Origin: Paenibacillus dakarensis
Lineage (GTDB): Bacteria > Bacillota > Bacilli > Paenibacillales > Paenibacillaceae
Length of the DNA: 64,000 nucleotides
NCBI RefSeq assembly: GCF_001373415.1
Contig: NZ_CDSE01000018.1
Coordinates: forward strand, 1 to 64,000
Direction: 5' to 3'
Numbering within the stretch: the stretch's first letter is position 1; the number at the start of each line of letters is the position of its first letter. Below, in pieces: positions 59,841 through 64,000 of this stretch. The notes beneath the pieces were generated by a model. It was not told the DNA's origin, searched no databases, and was given only the letters and a program-made list of their open reading frames with translations. Made by a program: the position numbers and the translations under genes.

Positions 59841-62340
59841 ACGCCTCTCTCCCTTCCGTCTGGCCACCTCTGCTTATATGTCCAAAACTCCATTCATGAC
59901 AGCCGGGTGGTGCGGTTTGTTTCACTTCTAAGCCGGAGGGCAGTCTCAGCTTAAAAGAGACCTCCACCGGGTGGGGATTATGCACAGCAAAGATTGAATG
60001 ACCGGCATGGATATTCACGCTCAAAGGCAGATCAGCCTCGTAGGCGATATCCCGGCTGCTCAACCTTTTAGCCTTCCATAAATTAATCATATCGCCGTCA
60101 CCGGATATGCGAGCTGCATCTCCGAGGAAGGTAATGCCCTGGTAGTCCGTTTCTGCTGAATCAGCGCAGAACAGCCAAATATCCTTCACTCCTTCTTTTC
60201 TCACAACCGTCAGCCCTGAAGCCAGACTGTCAGCATTCTGCTTCTTTTGACGGACTTCCAGCTTTCCATCCAGATGGAGACGCGGGTTTATTACAACGAT
60301 GAACCGCCGCCTTTTCCCCGCCGAGCTTCCGACAGTGACATAAGGACCGTAGCTTTCCGCCCCAGGGTATTCCCGGAGGGAAAGAACCTTCTTCTCTGGC
60401 AGCGCGAATATTAACTGCAGAGCGGACTTCTCACCTTGAATTACAGTCGATTCACTCTCCAGAAGCTCACCAGGAACTCTAGGCTTCTCACCGTCAAGGA
60501 CAGTCGAAGTCGTATGATACAACAATTCGGTCTTATCCGAATCCTGATGCAGCTCCACATCATCCACAACGACATAATAGGCCGATTCGATATGTATGAT
60601 AGATCTCCGGTAGCATTTCAACAGCCCGCCGTAGCTTTCGGAAGCGTCGCCTGATACGACTTCAAAATAAGGAAGCATCAATGTTTCCCGGAAACTTGCG
60701 CCTCCTAACTGAAGCTGTCCCTGGTCATTGACGAGCAGTGAATTATGGCCGACCGTGCCAGTGGTGTAATCCGCCTTCGGACCGGGAACATAATCCTGGT
60801 AGCCAGGATTGGTGAGCAGCCATTCGCCGCAGGAATTGATCACCAGATTGTTCTGGTCCCTGTGATTATGATCCTTCGCTGAACTGCTTGCCGTAAAGCA
60901 CAGCAGATGATCCTTATCGCTCCATCCCGACCGCAAAGCAGCCCAGCCTATGTTCCCGAAAGCTGCGGATGCATGTTTGCCGTATAGCTCTGCCGGGCTC
61001 TTAGGCAGGATCTCCTTTCGTAAATAAAGAAGCAAGGCATCATGCAGCGGAGCATGCTTCTGCAGGTACCACACCGCTGCCGGATGACCGTAATGTGTAG
61101 CTGTCATAGCCATAAGATAAGCGATATCGAGCTTAGGAAATGAGTCCGACAGATTCGGGAACGAGCTATCTTCCCCCGGCGCCATAAGCCGGAAAAAGCG
61201 TTCAGGCAGCTCCTCCCGCAAATAAGGATGTTGAACATAGCTGTCATCGCCGCTGATTCTCAGATAAAGATCCGATGCCATCCATGCATGACGCGCCGAC
61301 ACATTGTCGTACAGCAGCCCTTCTGTTTCCCCGGATACTATTTTTCGGTCCAGATATCTGTGGAGATACGCAAGTCCGGCGTTTAAATACTTGACGGCAA
61401 ACGGGACTTCGTCCATGATGGCCGCCGCACCGTAAATCATGGCCACCTGCTTGGCCGCCACAATATTGTGCATATCAGTGCTGCCAATATCCTGAGCCAG
61501 CGGCTGCAGCCCTTTTTCCAGAATCGCTTGGCGTATCAATCTCCGTTCATCATTCGAGAGAAGACTGTAAATTGCATCATAAGCACTCGCCATTCCAATC
61601 AGCAGATGAGCGTTGCTCAAATTCCCTTCCGCGCCCCGTTCGTCAAATTCATACCATTTGCCGAAGGCGGCCAGAGATAACAAATGCTGTTTCACACGAA
61701 CCGCATATTTTTTCTCTTCCGTTACCAGGAATACCGTAGACAGGACAACCAGCCTTTCCTCAATTGCTCTGGAATACATCGTCCAGAATGGGAAGAAAGT
61801 ATGACCCTCCGGTTCGGGTACCCGCTTCGGTTCTGTCAGAGGCAGCGTAATATTCCACTGATCAGGTATCGACGGATATAGCACCGTGAAGCCTTCTTCC
61901 ATCTCATAGGTATCCGCCTTGGCCAAATAGCCGGCCCATATCCGGGATACATCAATTACCCTCTCAGGACTGCCTTCGCCCGGCTTAATCCGTTCACGAA
62001 AATCCCTTAGTTCCTCTTCCGAAAATAAGATCCTTGGATGGTCCTTCATCTTCAGACCTGAAGCCTGACCTGCAGGCTGCACCCGCACCTTCCAGCTGTG
62101 CACGGGTAGTTTATCATCGTGGAAGCTTACAGAGATTTCTGTCTCACCAGGCTTCAGCCCGGTCATCAGACTGCCGTTCAGTCCAATAATCTCCGGGTCA
62201 CTGCAAATGATTCTATAGGGTGTATGCCTTTGAGGTTCCAATCTTCCACAAGGATGCACTAGCATAAAGTTCAGCTGATGCTCCTCCCCAATCTCCAAAA
62301 GCGAGGGCTTTATAAATTCCGTCCGCAGCTTCAATCTCAA
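59812..62340 (-). CDS. Heparinase II/III-like polysaccharide lyase with N-terminal Ig-like domain
   Basis: 842 residues; first gene of the operon. Residues 1-90 form a bacterial Ig-like module (YRIICSDPEIIGLNGSLMTGLKPGETEISVSF). Residues 100-410 read as the alpha/alpha toroid (ERRLIRQAILEKGLQPLAQDIG, LAYLHRYLDRK), and then the beta-sandwich with KDHNHRDQNNLVINSCGEWLLTNPGYQDY, the conserved His-rich motif. There is no signal peptide, so it works on imported acidic oligosaccharides. Heparinase II/III-like lyases cut uronic-acid-containing glycans; the exact glycan is unknown. Confidence 0.9.
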   Translation of the reverse strand: MRLKLRTEFIKPSLLEIGEEHQLNFMLVHPCGRLEPQRHTPYRIICSDPEIIGLNGSLMTGLKPGETEISVSFHDDKLPVHSWKVRVQPAGQASGLKMKDHPRILFSEEELRDFRERIKPGEGSPERVIDVSRIWAGYLAKADTYEMEEGFTVLYPSIPDQWNITLPLTEPKRVPEPEGHTFFPFWTMYSRAIEERLVVLSTVFLVTEEKKYAVRVKQHLLSLAAFGKWYEFDERGAEGNLSNAHLLIGMASAYDAIYSLLSNDERRLIRQAILEKGLQPLAQDIGSTDMHNIVAAKQVAMIYGAAAIMDEVPFAVKYLNAGLAYLHRYLDRKIVSGETEGLLYDNVSARHAWMASDLYLRISGDDSYVQHPYLREELPERFFRLMAPGEDSSFPNLSDSFPKLDIAYLMAMTATHYGHPAAVWYLQKHAPLHDALLLYLRKEILPKSPAELYGKHASAAFGNIGWAALRSGWSDKDHLLCFTASSSAKDHNHRDQNNLVINSCGEWLLTNPGYQDYVPGPKADYTTGTVGHNSLLVNDQGQLQLGGASFRETLMLPYFEVVSGDASESYGGLLKCYRRSIIHIESAYYVVVDDVELHQDSDKTELLYHTTSTVLDGEKPRVPGELLESESTVIQGEKSALQLIFALPEKKVLSLREYPGAESYGPYVTVGSSAGKRRRFIVVINPRLHLDGKLEVRQKKQNADSLASGLTVVRKEGVKDIWLFCADSAETDYQGITFLGDAARISGDGDMINLWKAKRLSSRDIAYEADLPLSVNIHAGHSIFAVHNPHPVEVSFKLRLPSGLEVKQTAPPGCHEWSFGHISRGGQTEGREACGNCDSGSK

Positions 62341-62382
62341 GACCCTCCTTTATGTAGTGAGTTTTACCTGTACACCCGACTA

Positions 62383-62396
62383 AGAAAACGCTCTCA
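62383..62396. promoter_or_regulatory. Candidate CcpA (cre) site before the lyase operon
   Basis: AGAAAACGCTCTCA matches TGAAAACGCTTTCA at 12 of 14 positions, including the central CG, about 45 bases before the lyase start. Weaker than the site at 46287. Confidence 0.45.
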
Positions 62397-62482
62397 TGAT
62401 TCTATGGAAAACTGGCTGTTATAGGAAGCTATTCATCTTTCGTTACCTTCTGGGCGGTATCGTTTTCCCTGTTCTCTATTTT

Positions 62483-62496
62483 ATATACATGTATAT
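62483..62496. promoter_or_regulatory. Candidate operator of the GntR fusion before the lyase operon
   Basis: ATATACATGTATAT is a perfect 14-base palindrome. Its central TATACATGT recurs just before the regulator's own gene at 50204. It fits the size and symmetry of GntR-family operators. Confidence 0.55.
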
Positions 62497-62694
62497 TACT
62501 TGTATTCTTATTGTTCTGTCAATTCAATTTTTTGTAGAATTTATCCAATATCACTGTGATTTATATGATATTAATATCCTTTTAACTGAATAACAGGCCA
62601 ATAAGCATAAGCAGCATATCAAAGAGCTACAGTCCTTAAGGGGCTCGCCATTTTCCTCTTATATGAGACGCTCTGCGAACGACAACAAAAATAA

Positions 62695-62729
62695 GCAGGA
62701 CACTCAAGGATGCCCCTTGGATGGCCTGC
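62695..62729 (-). terminator. Terminator after the Nudix gene
   Basis: A 15-position stem with 13 pairs (GCAGG..CCAAGG against CCTTG..CCTGC) and a five-base loop; TTATTTTTGTTG follows on the minus strand. Confidence 0.8.
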
Positions 62730-62807
62730 CTCAACTGAGCGCCAATATACGGTCTCTATGCAGCACTGTTACATTGTTAGAAGATAGCTTGTTCTTCCCT
62801 AAAAATC

Positions 62808-63293
62808 CTAATCACCATAGTCTTTAAATGTACTTTCCCAAAATGGTCCTTCCTTGTTATTAAGATATCTCTTTATAATATCTCTAACTGGATATGGTTG
62901 TAGATTGTGTTGTTCCATTTCATTAATCTTTATCCAGTAAAACTCTAAATGATTCTCTCTGGATTCCGGGTTTAAATCATGACTGATTTTTGGTAACACA
63001 ACTCTAAATAAGTGGTTTATTTCTTGATGATAGGTGTCAGGTATCTCAAAGTCGGCTTCAACACACCCAATATATTCTTTTACAAAAGAGTCTTGTCCAA
63101 GCTCTTCTTCAATTTCTCTGTATAAAGTCGTTCTCATTCCTTCCCTAAATTCTACATGCCCGCCTGGCAGAAAAGTATTGTCCATTCCTTTACAGTGAGC
63201 AACTAATATATTTTCTCCAGATATAATAATGCCCCTCGCAAGTACATGATATTTTTGGTTTTGTCTTTCCATATAATTCACGAAATCACCCAC
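62808..63293 (-). CDS. Nudix hydrolase
   Basis: 161 residues as drawn from GTG; an ATG seven codons later is an equally likely start, neither having a strong ribosome site. The Nudix box runs from GGHVEFREGM to REIEEELGQ. A Trp- and Pro-rich C-terminus (LQPYPVRDIIKRYL) follows. Such enzymes clean up or use nucleotide derivatives; specificity is unknown. Its start overlaps the end of a short upstream frame. Confidence 0.85.
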   Translation of the reverse strand: MGDFVNYMERQNQKYHVLARGIIISGENILVAHCKGMDNTFLPGGHVEFREGMRTTLYREIEEELGQDSFVKEYIGCVEADFEIPDTYHQEINHLFRVVLPKISHDLNPESRENHLEFYWIKINEMEQHNLQPYPVRDIIKRYLNNKEGPFWESTFKDYGD

Positions 63294-63453
63294 TAAGATG
63301 GTTTAATATATCTCCATTCATGTATTCATCAATTAATTTCTGAACAAATTTATATCCCTCAGATATACTTTCATCTAACAACAGATTAATATTATACTTT
63401 TCTAGACAAGTAACTCTTTCAATATGCATCGGAGTGTTCACCCTCATTTTCAT
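63286..63453 (-). pseudogene. GNAT N-terminal remnant (55 codons)
   Basis: The peptide includes MHIERVTCLEKYNINLLLDE and SEGYKFVQKLIDEYMNGD, which resembles the start of Bacillales GNAT acetyltransferases, where a core of about 100 further residues should follow. Here it ends after NHLSG. No acetyl-CoA motif is present and no good ribosome site was seen. It is most simply a truncated gene left beside an intact GNAT and Nudix gene. Confidence 0.55.
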
Positions 63454-63482
63454 ATCTTACAATCTACCAAATGAATCGCGTT

Positions 63483-63980
63483 TCAATAAACCTTAGCCAT
63501 GTAGTATTCATCAATATATCTATCACCAATGATTATCGAGTTCTTCTTAATTCCCTCTACTTCAAATCCCGCTTTCTTATATAATTTTATTCCTATTTCA
63601 TTATTCGTCATTACTGTTAGCTCTAGTCGCTTAATACCGGTTGTTAATCTCCAATTTTCCATTGCATTAAATAATTCATATCCAACCCCCTTACTACTAA
63701 ATTCTTTCAATATTCCAATCACTATATAAGCTCTATGACTTATCCTTTTAGTATGCCCCCCGATCACTGTTAAATGACCAACTACTCTGTTATTTTTCAC
63801 TGCGAGAAAAATGTTCGAATTATTAGATTCAAGAATTGAACTAATAATCTTGGATTGCCGGGTTTCGTTATTTTCTCTTTCATCAGGCTCAAATAACATA
63901 AATTTAGTTTCTTCGTCCAATTGTTTATGTAATTCAACTAATTGATTAGCATCAGTTTGTGTTACTTCCCTTATTATCAT
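63483..63980 (-). CDS. GNAT family N-acetyltransferase
   Basis: 165 residues. GILKEFSSKGVGYELFNAMENWRL is the acetyl-CoA motif, NNEIGIKLYKKAGFEVEGIKKN the closing motif. The ATG has AAGAGGAA upstream. The gene lies at the right edge but is complete. Substrate unknown. Confidence 0.9.
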   Translation of the reverse strand: MIIREVTQTDANQLVELHKQLDEETKFMLFEPDERENNETRQSKIISSILESNNSNIFLAVKNNRVVGHLTVIGGHTKRISHRAYIVIGILKEFSSKGVGYELFNAMENWRLTTGIKRLELTVMTNNEIGIKLYKKAGFEVEGIKKNSIIIGDRYIDEYYMAKVY

Positions 63981-64000
63981 TTTTATTGTTCCTCTTTCTT

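Larger units (their letters stand above)
62341..62807. promoter_or_regulatory. Regulatory region of the lyase operon
   Basis: About 470 bases without a credible gene; an AT-rich plus-strand frame of 65 codons around 62396-62593 looks like chance. It holds a cre-like sequence, a palindromic operator candidate, and a terminator for the gene on the right. Promoter boxes were not assigned with confidence. Confidence 0.6.

Noticed and set aside
58833-59954. 373-codon plus-strand open frame
   Set aside because: It runs opposite two clear ABC permease genes with strong family motifs; the encoded text is low in any recognisable pattern and rich in His, Gln and Arg, as expected of an antisense shadow.
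62396-62593. 65-codon plus-strand hydrophobic frame upstream of the lyase gene
   Set aside because: AT-rich, no ribosome site, and it covers the cre-like and palindromic sites; more likely regulatory DNA.
1-64000. Search for tRNA, rRNA, CRISPR arrays and insertion sequences
   Set aside because: No cloverleaf with CCA end, no regularly spaced repeats and no transposase-like frame were seen by reading.

Overview
The window looks like a chromosomal segment of a low-to-mid GC Gram-positive of the Paenibacillus type. The support is strong AGGAGG-like ribosome sites with frequent TTG/GTG starts, two LplB/LplC/lipoprotein sugar-uptake sets without their own ATPase, a YesM/YesN two-component pair, a Pip/YhgE membrane protein, a DUF2512 (YndM-like) protein and many GNAT acetyltransferases. 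No rRNA, tRNA, CRISPR, phage or insertion-sequence genes were seen. Most genes lie on the minus strand.

Layout. (1) 1-1525: 3' part of a YhgE/Pip-like gene that runs off the left edge. (2) 1655-9772: a six-gene minus-strand operon that looks like a synthase-dependent exopolysaccharide system: an anchored glycosidase-like protein, an anchored HEAT-repeat protein, a processive GT2 synthase, a protein combining a GGDEF-like remnant with a receiver that has Glu at the phosphoacceptor position, a nucleotide-sugar dehydrogenase, and an anchored TIM-barrel protein. (3) 10.5-17.7 kb: a GH35 beta-galactosidase divergent from an AraC regulator, then a four-gene operon of three Gfo/Idh/MocA dehydrogenases and a second AraC regulator. 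(4) 18-38.9 kb: an accessory-like zone of small single-domain genes, including eight GNATs, two HIT proteins, a Nudix, two DinB-like proteins, VOC, HAD, an IMPase and small membrane proteins. Several are altered: a HIT gene whose ATG appears to be ACG, and an AraC/GyrI regulator that has lost its DNA-binding domain. A TTG-started PspC gene ends the zone. (5) 39-46.3 kb: sugar ABC uptake genes with YesM/YesN, behind a good cre site. (6) 46.4-48.65 kb: two GNATs, a P-loop kinase and a candidate structured RNA with its own terminator. (7) 48.7-62.3 kb: a nine-gene polysaccharide-utilisation operon (heparinase II/III-like lyase, LplB/LplC/lipoprotein transporter, deacetylase-like protein, DegT aminotransferase, beta-propeller, alpha/beta hydrolase, and a GntR regulator fused to a sugar-binding-protein domain). 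(8) 62.8-64 kb: Nudix, a GNAT remnant and a GNAT.

How they work together. In region 7 the lyase, deacetylase-like, aminotransferase, propeller and hydrolase proteins lack evident signal peptides, so oligosaccharides would be imported and then degraded inside the cell. The GntR-binding-protein fusion would sense a breakdown product. A similar palindrome (TATACATGT followed by A or C, then TAT) lies just upstream of both the lyase and the regulator gene, which suggests one autoregulated regulon. Region 5 would instead sense an extracellular sugar through YesM. Region 2 would make an aminouronic-acid-containing polymer; its degenerate signalling protein could be a cyclic-di-GMP reader, but that is inference. 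All assignments come from reading motifs; no database search was possible.
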